DNA of 64,000 nt from positions 62,001 to 126,000 of the forward strand of contig JASMTS010000006.1 of assembly GCA_041694155.1 (NCBI GenBank), written 5' to 3'. The stretch comes from JAAZVM01 sp041694155. GTDB lineage: Bacteria; Patescibacteriota; Gracilibacteria; BD1-5; UBA6164. This document shows, one piece after another, positions 11,583-21,876 of the stretch. The first letter of the stretch is position 1; each line of letters starts with the position of its first letter. The notes under the pieces are model-generated. The model saw nothing but the letters and a program-made list of their open reading frames with translations, was not told the DNA's origin and did no database searches. The position numbers and the translations under genes are program-made.

Positions 11583-12224
11583 GTGAAATTTTTTCAAAAA
11601 AACATAAAAGCTATAACTCTTGTTGAGTTAATAGTTGCAATGACAATAACTGCAATATTAATGGTTATTATTTCTTTTTTTATTACTGAAAGTGTAAAAG
11701 AACTTACAGATAATGATTTAAAAGTTAATTCTGTTGAACAAAGTTTTGATTTTAAAGATACAATACAAAGGTATATTAGAGCATGATATTCTAATCCTAT
11801 TGTTTTTACATGAATAACAGAACCTACTTATACTTGAGCAATAAATAATAATAATGTTTTGTATTTAGAAGATCTTAATTGAAAAAAATGAGTTCTTATA
11901 TGAATTGTAAATCTAGATAATAATTTAATACAAAGAAATTATATATATTGAGAAAATTATCTTTGATATAGGGAATTATCATCAACAGAAATACAAGAAA
12001 TTAATAGCAATTCTTGAGTTATCTTTTCAAAAAAATTTCATAATGATAATATTTTTAAATATTTAAGAATGAAAGACTTTAGTGTGGATCTTTATAATTG
12101 ATGAGAATCTATAAATATTAAATATAAAATAATAAATTTATTTAATGAATCTTTATATTGAGAAAATTTTGATGACTTTTATATAGATAGTTATTATATG
12201 GATGAATATAATTTAGTTTTTTAA
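11583..12224 (+). CDS. type IV prepilin-like protein (PilW/GspJ-like)
   Basis: 213 residues. GTG start at 11583; no ATG is available upstream in frame. The N-terminus QKNIKAI|TLVELIVAMTITAILMVI has the hydrophobic helix and Glu of a prepilin, though the cleavage position carries Ala-Ile in place of the usual Gly-Phe. The remainder is Asn/Asp/Gly-rich with beta-type repeats and no Cys. The helix continues as FFITESVKELTDNDLKVNSV, similar to PilW/GspJ minor pseudopilins. It lies 11 bases ahead of the large exported protein at 12236, so the two are likely co-translated. Confidence 0.75.
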
Positions 12225-12235
12225 TTTACCTTTTT

Positions 12236-13900
12236 GTGAAAAAAACAAATAAAAGAGCAAGTATTTTTGTATATTTATTAATTTTAATAAATTTATCATT
12301 GATAATATGATATATAGTTTTTAATAATACTTATATTATTGATAATAATATAAGTGTATGAAAAAACTCAGAACAGTTTTTCAATATATTAACTGATAAA
12401 TGAAATATAAATTTACAAACTGTTAAAATGTATAATAGCAATTGATCATGATATAGTGATTTTGTATCATGCCCAACCAATATAACAATGAGTTGAACTA
12501 CTATTAAACAAGAGAATATAACTTCTCAAATGAAATATGATTACTGAAGTATTTATTGCTATTTTGAATACAACTGAGAAAATGTAAAAATATTTTTTGA
12601 TCCAACAACAAATAGCTTTACAAAAGCATACTATATGTGAGAATTGAGGGATATAGATAATGATTTTTTTTATAGTGAACAACTTGTTAATGAATGAGAT
12701 CTTAGTGTAGATTCAACAGATACTACTGACTGAAATAGTTGAGTTCAAGACCCTGAAAATGCTATAGACTGAAGTGATTCTACACATTATTTATCAAAAA
12801 AATCAGATTATCCGAGATTAACTGTTGATTTTAATACAGCTAAAACTCTTTCAAAAATTGTTATTAACAAAAAAGAGTCAAATTGAAACAATTTTTGGAA
12901 TAATTGAACAATAGAATATTTTTCACCCGATGGTTCATCTATTTTGTCTACAATTACATGAGTAAAAGAACAAAGTCAAATTGAAATTGATTTTGCAAAT
13001 TGATACTTTTCAACATCTTGAGGTGTTAATTCTATTACAATAGAGGCTACTTGAGATAATAAATTTTTGAATATAACATCATTAGAAATATATGAATGGT
13101 GAAGTACTTGATCTGAGATTTGGTATATTAATACTAGTTTTAATGACCCTGATGAAACTTTTTTAAGTTTTGATAGTACTTGAATATGATGATGAGATAA
13201 TATAGATGATAATATGAATAGTGATAATTATAAGCCTACATCTACTTGATCTTTATCATATCCTCTTGATTATTATGATGATGATAATGAGCCAAGGTTA
13301 ACTATATTTTGAAGTATTTCACCCTATAATAACTGATCTTATTATAATGTATTTTGGAATAATTATGAGACAAATGAGTTTATTAATTGAAATACTTTCA
13401 ACGATTATAGATCAGATTTATTTGTAAAAATTTGAAATGTTGAACAATGAAATTTAATATTTGATCTTTTTACATCAGATTCATTATTAAATTATGATAT
13501 AAAACTTATAGAGTTTGATAAAACATATTATAAAAACAAAAGCTCTTTATTGCCAATAAATATCTATGAATCTAAAAATTTAAGTTCTAATTACTGATAT
13601 TTGCAATTAAATTGAGATGAACTATGATTAAGTACCTATAAAACTTGAAATGAATTTACTTTTGATTTTAAAAATAAAGATTACTCTATTTATTTGAATA
13701 ATAATTGAAATGATAATTTAGCTTATAGAATTACTTGAGAAGAATCTACTTTTGATCTTAATGATTCATGAAAAAGAATATATATAAATGCTATTGATGA
13801 CTCAAAACCATGAACAATTGAAACATTAGTTAATCATATTATAATATGAGGTGAAAAAAACTATATATCAGAGAATTTTTTAATGGTTTGACCAAAATAA
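12236..13900 (+). CDS. large exported beta-rich protein of the pilin cluster
   Basis: 554 residues with about fifty UGA-Gly codons. GTG start 11 bases after the pilin-like gene. A basic tip (KKTNKRASIFVY) is followed by one hydrophobic segment (LLILINLSLIIGYIVFN), as in PilX/GspK-type minor pilins or signal anchors. The body is dominated by Asn, Asp, Ser, Gly, Trp and aromatic residues with repeated segments of the type F-G-S-N-P-Y-N-x-G, suggesting repeated beta-sandwich modules; I do not recognise a named domain. Position behind a PilW/GspJ-like gene and before a fibrinogen-domain pilin suggests a pilus-associated surface protein. Confidence 0.7.
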
Positions 13901-13979
13901 TTAAAGGCAGTTAAACTATAATAATTTAATTAATCAATAAAAAAAAATAATAAAATTATAAAACATTTTAAAAATAAAT

Positions 13980-14014
13980 AAAATACTTATAACTTTTTAG
14001 TTATAAGTATTTTA
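13980..14014 (+). terminator. intrinsic terminator
   Basis: aaaatacttataac pairs with gttataagtatttt around a six-base loop, followed by T-rich sequence; it separates the large exported protein from the next pilin gene. Confidence 0.8.
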
Positions 14015-14032
14015 TTTGTCTTAAATTAATTT

Positions 14033-15571
14033 ATGATAAATTTTGATAATAAAGGTTTTACTTTGGTTGAGTTAATAGTTGTAATAACAATATTAGTGAT
14101 ATTATGAACTATCTGACTTATATCATTGCAATGATTTTCAAAAGACGCAAGAGATTGAAAAAGAGTAAGTGAGTTAAATAATATAAGAAAATCTTTAGAA
14201 TTATATAAAATTAAAAATATGTCTTATCCTATGCCTGATAATGGGGAAGATATGGTATATAGTTGAAGCTTATTATGGACACAATGAGTTATCTGATCTT
14301 GAGTCATAAAACAATTATCAAAAAACATAGTTAAAAAACCTTTAGATCCATTATTATGAACAGAGTATATTTATTCTATAACTCATAATGGTTTAGAATA
14401 TGAAATATTATGATTATATGAATGAGATTTGATTTCAAAAAATAATTTATTATACAATAAAGCATTTGCAAATATTGATTTAAAAGCCAAAGTAGATTGA
14501 AATTATAATTGAATATATGTAAAAACAAGTGATTATGTAATACCTACTCCTAGTATTATAACTAGTTTAGATTTACCTAATGAAATTAATCAAGATACAA
14601 TAAATTCTCAAGTAGTTACTTGATATACAAATTTACCTAGTTATGGGGATGTTTTATCAAAAACTTGAGGCTTAAATATTACAAATTTTGATATTTATTC
14701 GTGAAATCTGGACAAAGATGTAAGTGATCAAGATTTATTAGACTTATATAATATTATTGCTAATACATATTCTGGTACTTTGTTAGAAAAAAATAATAAT
14801 ATTTTTAATTTATTGTCTCAAAATACATATGAGAATAAAATTAATTATATCAAAAATACAGTTATTAACAAAAAATCATGAACACTATCTAATTGATCAT
14901 CTACTATATCTTATACTAGTTGTTTGGATGCTAAAAATAAGTGAAATGATATTTCTTGAAAATATTTAATTAATCCAGATGGTTGAGAGCCAGTTAATGC
15001 ATATTGTGATATGGTTACAGATGGTTGATGATGGACTTTGGTTTTAAAAGCTGATGGTTCAAAAGAAACATTTATATATGATTCTAATTATTGGACCACA
15101 AATAATGTATTAAATAAAGATTATTATATTTATGATAATACAGAATTTAAAAGTGATTTATTTAATAGGCTACCATTTAATAATATTTATCTAGAACTTG
15201 AAACATGAAATAATAAAAATGCAGTAAAATTATCATATAGTTCAAATAATTTATTATCTATTTTTAATGGTGATAATTATATTAATTATAGCTATTGAAA
15301 ATCTAACTGGATGTCTTTGGTTCCTGGGTCATCGTTACAGCCTTATTGTAATAATGAATGATTTAATGCATATGCTTCTACTTGATTGAGAGCTAGAATT
15401 GGTATTACATCAAATAATGAGAATGATTGTACCTCCAATGATAGTGTTGTTTGAATTTGATTAAACCAACGGAGAGATTATTTTTCTACAGTTTGAAATA
15501 ACTGTTGATCTACTTTATGTAGTTGATGAAATAAAGAAATAAATTCTTTTTGATATATATTTATTAGATAA
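14033..15571 (+). CDS. type IV prepilin-like protein with fibrinogen-like domain
   Basis: 512 residues. NKG|FTLVELIVVITILVILG is a textbook prepilin signal. Residues 30-130 form the pilin body. From about residue 295 comes a well-formed fibrinogen-like region: SCLDAKN, GKYLINPDG, NAYCDMVTDGGGWTLVLKADG, then SNYWTTNNVLN, and a Cys-rich end (YCNNEG, NDCTSND, GNNCGSTLCSGG) with a final FGYIFIR, as in bacterial and invertebrate fibrinogen-like lectins. UGA encodes Gly in the DGGGW motif. Closest relative in the window is the gene at 8131; the N-terminal 45 residues are nearly identical in both. Inferred role: pilus adhesin. Confidence 0.87.
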
Positions 15572-15608
15572 AAAAGAAGAGTATAAGAATATTATACTCT
15601 TCTTTTTT
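15572..15608. terminator. shared terminator, pilin/recO-like
   Basis: aaaaagaagagtataa pairs with ttatactcttcttttt around a five- to six-base loop. It lies directly after the pilin stop, and the UAA of the convergent recO-like gene overlaps its distal arm. Confidence 0.85.
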
Positions 15609-16158
15609 AAATTTTATCTAATTCTTCTTTTATATCATTATTTATTCAATTCAATCTAAAAATATCTTTTATATGATTTTTTGATACAAAATAAAGTATT
15701 TTTTTTACTGTAATATTTTTATTTTGCAATCATACATCTCCAAATAAATATTTTATTTTTATTTTGGCTAATATTAGTTTTATTTCATCTATTTTTTCAA
15801 AATTATTTATATACTCTATTATATCAAAAACTTCTTTATTTTGTAATCAATCCGGTAGTTCTTTATAAATTAATGCTAACACTTCTAAATATTTATTTAA
15901 AATTCAATAATCATTAAATTTTTTTGTATCAAATTGTGATTTTATTTTGATGTTTTTTATTTTGTGTACTTTAACATTTTCTTTTGTATGTATTTCAAAA
16001 TTTATTATGTTTCATAAATCTATGTTTTTTTCTCTATTAGAGTATTTTTTGTTTGCTCTTATTTTTCAATATTCATAAGTGAATATTGCATATAGTAAGT
16101 CTTTTTCTCTTATTTTATCTATTTTGAGCACTATGGCTTTATCTTTGAAAACTGACAA
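15607..16158 (-). CDS. recO: RecO-like DNA repair protein (short)
   Basis: 183 residues. RecO anneals ssDNA and helps load RecA. The N-terminus KDKAIVLKIDKIREKDLLYAIFTYEYGKIRANKK matches the RecO OB-fold opening (k-a-i-V-L-k-x-r-x-x-x-E-k-D-l-l-x-x-f-T-x-x-x-G-k-i-r-a). The rest is helix-rich, with LEVLALIYKELPDGLQNKEVFDIIEYI resembling the helical C-terminal domain. No Cys zinc site is present and it is shorter than typical RecO (about 240). Start is taken as TTG at 16158, since an in-frame UAA lies 15 bases further upstream and no ATG is available; an internal GTG is an alternative. Assignment by eye. Confidence 0.6.
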
Positions 16159-16240
16159 TTTTAAAAAATATTAAAAAATAATATTGAAATATATAAATTA
16201 TTGATATAATAAAGTAAATTTACTATTTTTCAATTAATTT

Positions 16241-16639
16241 ATGCAAGAAAACAAATTGACAGAACAAGAAGTTGATACTTTGGTTCTATCAATGATAGAA
16301 AATCACTGAGATGAAGTAAATATTGATGAAAAAGACTTTTTAGATTTGTTAAAATTTAGTCTTTCTCTTAATACAATGGAAAAAAAGAGGGTAGTTGATG
16401 CTGTTCCTACTTTGTCACAGTTTCAGTTCGATGAATTAGTAAAAGTATTTACTGAGGAAAGACAAAAATTCAGAGAATTAGCCAAAGAACATCCAGAAGA
16501 TATCAAAAAATTAGTATCAAAACAACAAGCTGAATGGGTAGAATTAGGAGAGCTTTATGTCGCTGAAATAGAAGCAAAAGAAAAAGAATCAGAAGATCAA
16601 GATAAAATAGATGATATAAAATCATCTTTGGGATTATAG
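16241..16639 (+). CDS. conserved-type hypothetical protein, helical (132 aa)
   Basis: 132 residues, only one UGA-Gly (GDEVNIDEKDFLDLL), UAG stop. Two amphipathic helical sections: LLKFSLSLNTMEKKRVVDAVPTLS then a long charged helix. No signal or membrane segment. Proteins of this build, with the phrase of the type LSQFQFDELVKVFTEER, look like a soluble helical cytoplasmic protein; I cannot name a family. It precedes the pseudouridine synthase gene by 22 bases and probably shares its transcript. Confidence 0.7.
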
Positions 16640-16661
16640 TTTTTGTTAATTATTTATAAAA

Positions 16662-17597
16662 ATGATTTATAATTTTTGTATATATTCTGAAAAAAAAGTA
16701 AGAGTAGATATTTATTTATCTACTCTTTTTGTTGATTTTTCAAGAAGTTATATTCAAAAAATAATAGACTCATGAAATTTAAAAGTAAATTGAAAAATAG
16801 TTAATAAAAATATAAAAATTTGTTCAAGAGATGAATTATATATAGAAATAATAAATAAATCTTTAGAAAAAATAAAGCCAGAAAAAATAGATATTGATAT
16901 TATATATGAAGACAAGGATTTATTGATAATAAATAAAGAAGCATGATTAAATGTTCATCCAGTTCCATGAGAATGATGAAATAGTAATACTCTTGTAAAT
17001 GCAATATTATATCATTGCAAAAATAATTTACCAAGCGTATGATGAATAGAAAGGCCGTGAATAGTTCATAGACTAGATAAAGATACCTCTTGAATTATAC
17101 TTATAGCCAAAAGTGATAAAATGATGAATTACTTATCTGCTATAATAAAAGATAGAAAAATTAACAAAACTTATCTTGCTATTGTTAAATGAATACCCAA
17201 AGAAAATAAATTTAGAATAGAAAGTTATATTTGAAGAGATCCAAATAACAGACTCAAAATGACTACAAAAAGTCCTATAAATCCAAAGTTAGCTATAACT
17301 AATGTTGAATTTTTGTGAAATATCTGAGAATGTTATTCTTTGTTAAGAGTTAATATAGAAACATGAAGAACTCATCAAATAAGAGTTCATCTTTCCAGTA
17401 TAGGTTTTCCAATTATAGGAGATAAAGTATATGCTAATTCAAAAATAAATAATGAAGCATATTCCAAATATTGATTAGATAGACAGGCTTTGCATGCTTA
17501 TAGTCTCGAGTTTGATTTATATTCAAAAAAACAAAAATTTATATGAGATTTAAAATCGGATATGCAAAAAATTATTTGAGACTTAAAATATAATTAG
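16662..17597 (+). CDS. RluA/RluD-family 23S rRNA pseudouridine synthase
   Basis: 311 residues. These enzymes isomerise uridine to pseudouridine in rRNA or tRNA. An S4-like N-terminal RNA-binding part (VRVDIYLSTLFVDFSRSYIQKIIDSG) precedes the catalytic domain. Signature motifs: IIYEDKDLLIINKEAGLNVHP, the catalytic loop GIVHRLDKDTSGIILIAK near residue 135 with the nucleophilic Asp, and the C-terminal ETGRTHQIRVHLSSIGFPIIGD. Length is normal for RluD. UAG stop. Whether it is RluA, RluC or RluD type cannot be decided by eye. The small lipoprotein gene follows after seven bases. Confidence 0.95.
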
Positions 17598-17604
17598 TTA
17601 ATTT

Positions 17605-17784
17605 ATGAAAAAATTTTTATTGTTAATATTATTTATTTCTTTTTTATATTCGTGCGAATCTGAAGTTGCAGAAGAAACAAAGCAAATTTGAGACAATTAT
17701 ATAAAAACACTTGATAAGGCACCAGATGATGCACAAAAAGCGGTAGATTTGATAAATCAAAGACAAGAAGAAATAATAAAATAA
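17605..17784 (+). CDS. small lipoprotein-like peptide (59 aa)
   Basis: 59 residues. KKFLLLILFISFLYSC is a short basic tip plus hydrophobic core ending in a lipobox-like L-Y-S-C, so Cys16 would be lipidated and the mature 44-residue acidic helix (VAEETKQIGDNYIKTLDKAPDDAQ) exposed outside the membrane. The size and shape resemble small bacterial lipoproteins (entericidin/Lpp-like), but no family is recognised. It starts seven bases after rluD-like stop. Confidence 0.65.
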
Positions 17785-17818
17785 AAAGAATAATTTTTAA
17801 ATTTATTCTTTTTATTTT
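17778..17818. terminator. bidirectional terminator between lipoprotein gene and hrcA
   Basis: aaaataaaaagaataa pairs perfectly with ttattctttttatttt around a nine-base loop. It contains the stop codons of both convergent genes. Confidence 0.8.
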
Positions 17819-18507
17819 ATTATTCAGTTAACAGCACTTATATTGAAACTATAGTTCATTTTTAAGCTTCATATAACTCATATATATGCTTGGCTTCAAT
17901 CAATGTATACTTTTTTTATTATTATTGTATAGTCTTTTAAAAATGGTAATATATTTTCTTCTCATATAAATACATCAATACTTGAATTTATAGGGAAGCT
18001 TTTTAAAAATTTTATAAAACTGCTTTTATCATCAAGCATTTTTATTATAGAAAATATTGAATCTCATAGTCTTGAGTGAGTATTTTCTAAAAATATTCAT
18101 GCTCATGAATATTTCATAATGTTTTTGTCTTCCACTGCAAAAAATGCAATTTCTCATGTACTTTTTGCTAATTCATATGATATTTTATCTCAAAAATCCC
18201 ATATATTATTTATAATTCATGATTTATTTTCTATATTTTCGACTTCTAAAAAATGCTCTGGTACTTGTTCCATCAAAAAATTTACATAGGCCCTTAATCA
18301 TTTCGATGTAGGCATTCTTCATGCTGAATTGTAAGGTTGATATACTAGTTCTAACTCTTCTAGTCTGGCCATATCGTTTCTTACAGTTGCACTTGAAACT
18401 CCCAAGTCATATTTTTGCAATAACATTTTGCTTCACAAAACTCATCATGTTTCTAGGTACTCTATAACAATAATTTTTAATATTTCTACATTTCTTGGAC
18501 TTAGCAT
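17812..18507 (-). CDS. hrcA: heat-inducible transcription repressor HrcA-like
   Basis: 231 residues. HrcA represses chaperone genes by binding CIRCE sites. The N-terminal winged helix is clear: LSPRNVEILKIIVIEYLETGGVLGSKML then LGVSSATVRNDMARLEELELVYQPYNSAGRMPTSKGLRAYVNFL, the standard HrcA opening with the recognition helix SSATVRNDMA and the wing SAGRxPT-KGxRxYV. The C-terminus ends like HrcA (YIGVIGSLKMNYSFNISAVNG). The effector domain is about 100 residues shorter than in Bacillus. It starts three bases after the stop of the glycosyltransferase and so is the second gene of that transcript. I found no CIRCE-like inverted repeat in the window. Confidence 0.88.
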
Positions 18508-18510
18508 AAT

Positions 18511-19596
18511 TTATTTCATTATTTCTAATAATTGTTTTTTAGTGTTTTCTAATGAATATTTTTCTAATACATTATCATAATCTATGTTTGGAAATACACC
18601 CTCATTTTTTATTATAAAATCTTTTACTGTTTTGTAAATACTATTTACTGAAATAGGTGAAAAATATTCTACATTGTCTCAAAAAACTTTTTTTATATTT
18701 TTTAGATTAGAAGACAATATTTTTGTTTTAAAATAAACAGGTTCTGATAATCTAAAAGGAAATGTCTCATAAAAACTAGGAAATATTGTAAACAGTGATT
18801 CATTATATAGGTGTTTTTTAGTTTTTACATCAGGTGATCATAAAAAATATATATTTTTTTCCAATCATAAATCTAGTATTTGATTTCTTAAGTGTATATT
18901 CTTTGATATATTATTTCATAAAAATACCAAATCTATTTCTATATTGTCATTTTTAAGTCTATCTATTACATGTATAATTTTTTCATAATTTTTTTCTATT
19001 GAATCTCATCATGAATATATTATATAGTCATTTTTTATTAAAAATTTATTTTTTATATTTATATCTATTTCTTTTTCTTCAGTATTAGATTCTGTTTTGT
19101 TTTTAGGAAAAAATCAATTTATTGTATCTATTTTATCCTCTTTTATATTGTATTTTTCTACAAGTTCATTTTTTGTTTGCTTATCTAAGCATACAACCTT
19201 CCTTGAATTTTTTAGATTTTTTTCCATTAAAAATAAAAATCTGTATTTTGTTATATATGAATTAAAATTCATATAATAAACTTCCTTTAGAGATCATATT
19301 ATTGTTATGTAATCTCATCTGTACATTATAGGCTTATACTCATTAAAAAATAACATTGTATTGTTATTGTCTTTTTTTAGTATCTTTAAAAAACTAAATT
19401 GTTCTTTCAAGCTTCAATTATTTATATTTATGATCTTTTTTTCTATATTTGGAGATTCTATAAGATTTATATCTTTATTTAAATATATTATATATTTATT
19501 TTCTTTGTCATCTTTTATTATAGAATTTACCAACTCCAACACAAAGCTAGAATATAAGTGATCATTTATAAATCTCAAATCTATACCTATTTTCAT
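18511..19596 (-). CDS. glycosyltransferase, family 4-like
   Basis: 361 residues. N-terminus KIGIDLRFINDHLYSSFVLELV is the usual GT4 opening with a Rossmann beta-1 and R residue. The C-terminal half shows the acceptor-to-donor linker KNDYIIYSGGDSIEKNYEKIIHVI, then IDLVFLGNN, LGLEKNIYFLGSPDVKTKKHLYNESLFTIFPSFYETFPFRLSEP, matching the GT-B donor-binding site (F-PS-yE-fP-plE). Probably adds a hexose to a surface polymer or lipid. No signal peptide. It precedes hrcA by three bases; pairing with a stress repressor looks incidental. Confidence 0.85.
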
Positions 19597-19664
19597 TTTT
19601 TTTATTTTAATTTTAATCTTTTATTTGTATTATACTTTAAAAGTTATTTTTTAAAAGGTTTTTT

Positions 19665-19928
19665 ATGGATTTGAATCAATATATAACAAATAACTTAGAT
19701 AACTGATTTCTCAAAATTAAAGTTATACCTAATTCACAAAACAATGATTTTGTATGAGTCTTAGGTGATAGTGTTTTAAAGTTTAAAATAAAATGAGTTC
19801 CTGAAAAGTGAAAAGTCAATAAAGAATTGCAAAAATTTTTATCAAAAGAATTAAATTTATCTAAAAATAGTATAAAAATTGTATCTTGAGAAACTAGTAG
19901 AAATAAGTTACTAAAAATTGATTTTTAA
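19665..19928 (+). CDS. DUF167/YggU-family protein
   Basis: 87 residues. The fold is small and beta-alpha-beta. Signature segments: FLKIKVIPNSQNNDFVGVLGD, VLKFKIKGVPEKGKVNKEL and LSKNSIKIVSGETSRNKLLKI, matching the family pattern V-x-P-x-a-x-x-x-x-i, h-v-x-a-p-p-x-x-G-k-A-N-x-x-l and v-x-i-x-x-G-x-x-S-r-x-K-x-v. The biochemical role is not established. Four UGA-Gly codons coincide with conserved glycines. Confidence 0.85.
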
Positions 19929-19972
19929 TAATTACTAACTATAATAAAACTGTTAAAAATTAAAATAATATT

Positions 19973-20251
19973 ATGACTATTATCTACATAGTTCTTTATT
20001 GAATATTTTTAATTTGATTATATGTATTTATAATAAAAAGATTAAAAATATTAAGTCTCAGGCACAAAGAAAATACATGAATACATTCTTTATCTAGGTG
20101 ATATAGAATAATAAGAAGAAGACTTATAGTTATTTTGTTATTTATGTTTTTTTTCTCTAGCTTAGTTTTGATAACTTTTACAGACAATGACTTACTACCA
20201 AAAGTATGACTACGTAATGATCAGGAGGCATTGGATAACAATGATTTTTAA
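19973..20251 (+). CDS. small two-helix membrane protein (92 aa)
   Basis: 92 residues: a first membrane helix (IVLYGIFLIGLYVFII), a basic cytoplasmic loop rich in Arg and Lys (RLKILSLRHKEN, RRRL), then a second helix (IVILLFMFFFSSLVLITF) and an acidic tail. Positive-inside rule places the loop in the cytoplasm. No recognised family. Its last 11 bases overlap the start of the next gene (ATG at 20241 inside it), implying translational coupling. Confidence 0.65.
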
Positions 20252-20705
20252 GTATATAAAATTTTTGTTTTTCTTTTTTATTGCTGCTAGTTTTTATTTC
20301 TTATGAGTTTTTTATTGAGTAGAGCTTTGAGTAGAAGTGACTAATTATATAATTTTTCCTTTAGTATTTATTAGTCTTAATTATGCATTTATAAAATTAA
20401 TACTTTATTATATAAGATATTATAATAATTTAATTATTCTATATAAAGATCAAATTATAGTTATAAAATCTAGTTTGTTAAATACTGATAATGTAGAATT
20501 AATAGATCTCCATAAAATTACTAAGTTAGATACTTTTTGTGATTGATTTATTCCAAATATAATATGATATGGTATTCTAGTTGTTGAGCAACAAAGAGAT
20601 AAAGTAAGAGAATTCTGGTATGTTCCACAGCCACATAAAGCTATTTGATTTTTAAATGAAGCTAGAGATAGAATATCACAAAAATGAAAATTAATTGAAA
20701 AATAA
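20241..20705 (+). CDS. membrane-anchored PH-like-domain protein (154 aa)
   Basis: 154 residues. Two membrane helices (FLFFFIAASFYFLGVFYGVE and ITFPLVFISLNYAFIKLIL-like) are followed by a basic stretch and a beta-rich cytosolic part: LIILYKDQIIVIKSSLLNTDNVELIDLHKITKLD, GVEQQRDKVREFWYVPQPHKAI. This layout (two helices then a bPH2-like barrel) resembles bacterial PH-domain membrane proteins such as YdbT. Function unknown. Overlaps the preceding gene by 11 bases. Confidence 0.6.
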
Positions 20706-20737
20706 AAAAACAAAGCTAAAAAGCTTTTGTTTTTTTA
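20706..20737 (+). terminator. intrinsic terminator
   Basis: acaaagct and agcttttgt pair with one bulged base around a four-A loop, followed by a long T-run. Confidence 0.7.
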
Positions 20738-20745
20738 TTTTTTAT

Positions 20746-20781
20746 TTTTATACTTATAAAAATATTTTTATAAGTATAAAA
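20746..20781. repeat. 36-bp perfect palindrome at the mnmA start
   Basis: ttttatacttataaaaat (20746-20763) is exactly complementary to atttttataagtataaaa (20764-20781), with no loop and ending one base before the mnmA ATG. It could be a protein-binding operator or a hairpin hiding the ribosome entry region. The terminator of the preceding gene is a separate structure. Confidence 0.75.
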
Positions 20782-20782
20782 A

Positions 20783-21841
20783 ATGCAAAAAGTTTTGGTT
20801 TGATTATCTGGGGGAGTAGATAGTGCTGTATCAGCTTATTTGTTAAAAAAACAATGATATGATGTTACAGCATGATTTATGATAAATTATTTAGCTCCAG
20901 AATGAGAATATTGCCCAACTAAAGATGATATAGAAGTAGCTAAGGAAGTAGCTGCTTATTTAGATATACCATTTTTTACATTTGATTATAGAGATACTTA
21001 TTCAGATAAGGTTTTGGATTATATGTATGAGTGATACAAAAAATGAATCACTCCAAACCCTGATATAATGTGTAATAGCGAAGTTAAGTTCAAAGTTTTT
21101 ATGCAAGAAGCTATTGAATATTGATTTGATAAAATAGCTATGGGGCATTATGCTAGGATAGAACATTTAGAGGACTGATTGTATCATTTAAAAAAGTGAA
21201 TAGATCCAAAAAAGGATCAAAGTTATTTTTTGGCTTGATTAAATCAAGAACAACTATCTAAAGCTATTTTTCCTATTTGAGAATTAGAAAAATCTAAGGT
21301 TAGAGAAATAGCTTTAGAAGCATGACTACCAAATGCTACAAGAAAAGATTCTCAATGAATTTGTTTTGTTTGAAAAGTTGATATGTCCAAATTTTTGGAA
21401 AAAAAGATTAATCCAAAGCCATGAATTGTAAAAGATACATCTTGAAATATATTAGGTGAACACAAATGAGTATATTATTATACTATATGACAAAGGAAAG
21501 GTCTTGATATATGATGACAATCTGAACCTATTTTTGTTGTAAAAAAAGACATAGAAAAAAATGAAATAATTGTATGAAACTCCCAAGCCCTAGAGCTTTT
21601 TGATGATAGATTATATGTAGATGATTTTAATTTTTTATCAAAAAATGATTATTTTTTTCCTCTCAAAGCAAAAGCCAAAATAAGATATAGGCAAGCTGAT
21701 CAAGACTGCATTGTATACAAAGAAGCAAATTGATGATATAGAGTTGAGTTTGAACAAAAACAAAGAGCTATAGCTAGATGACAAATTTGTGCTATATACT
21801 TAGATGATGAGCTTATTATGAGTTGAGTAATTAGTTGATAA
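20783..21841 (+). CDS. mnmA: tRNA-specific 2-thiouridylase MnmA
   Basis: 352 residues. MnmA transfers sulfur to C2 of the wobble uridine in tRNA-Lys, -Glu and -Gln. Seen: the PP-loop VLVGLSGGVDSAVSAYLL at the N-terminus, catalytic Cys pair in PNPDIMCNSEVKFK and GICFVG, and DQSYFLAGLNQEQL, all family signatures. The C-terminal beta barrel has GVYYYTIGQRKGLDIGG. Length is normal. Starts one base after a long palindrome. Its glycines at SGGVDS, GQR and GIC are partly UGA. tRNA-Gln(UUG), a natural substrate, is in this window. Confidence 0.96.
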
Positions 21842-21876
21842 AAAAAGATAAACTTTTAAAAAGTTTATCTTTTTTT
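21841..21876. terminator. bidirectional terminator between mnmA and zupT
   Basis: aaaaaaagataaactt pairs with aagtttatctttttt around a short A/T loop; it overlaps the mnmA stop and ends at the UAA of the convergent zupT. Confidence 0.8.
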
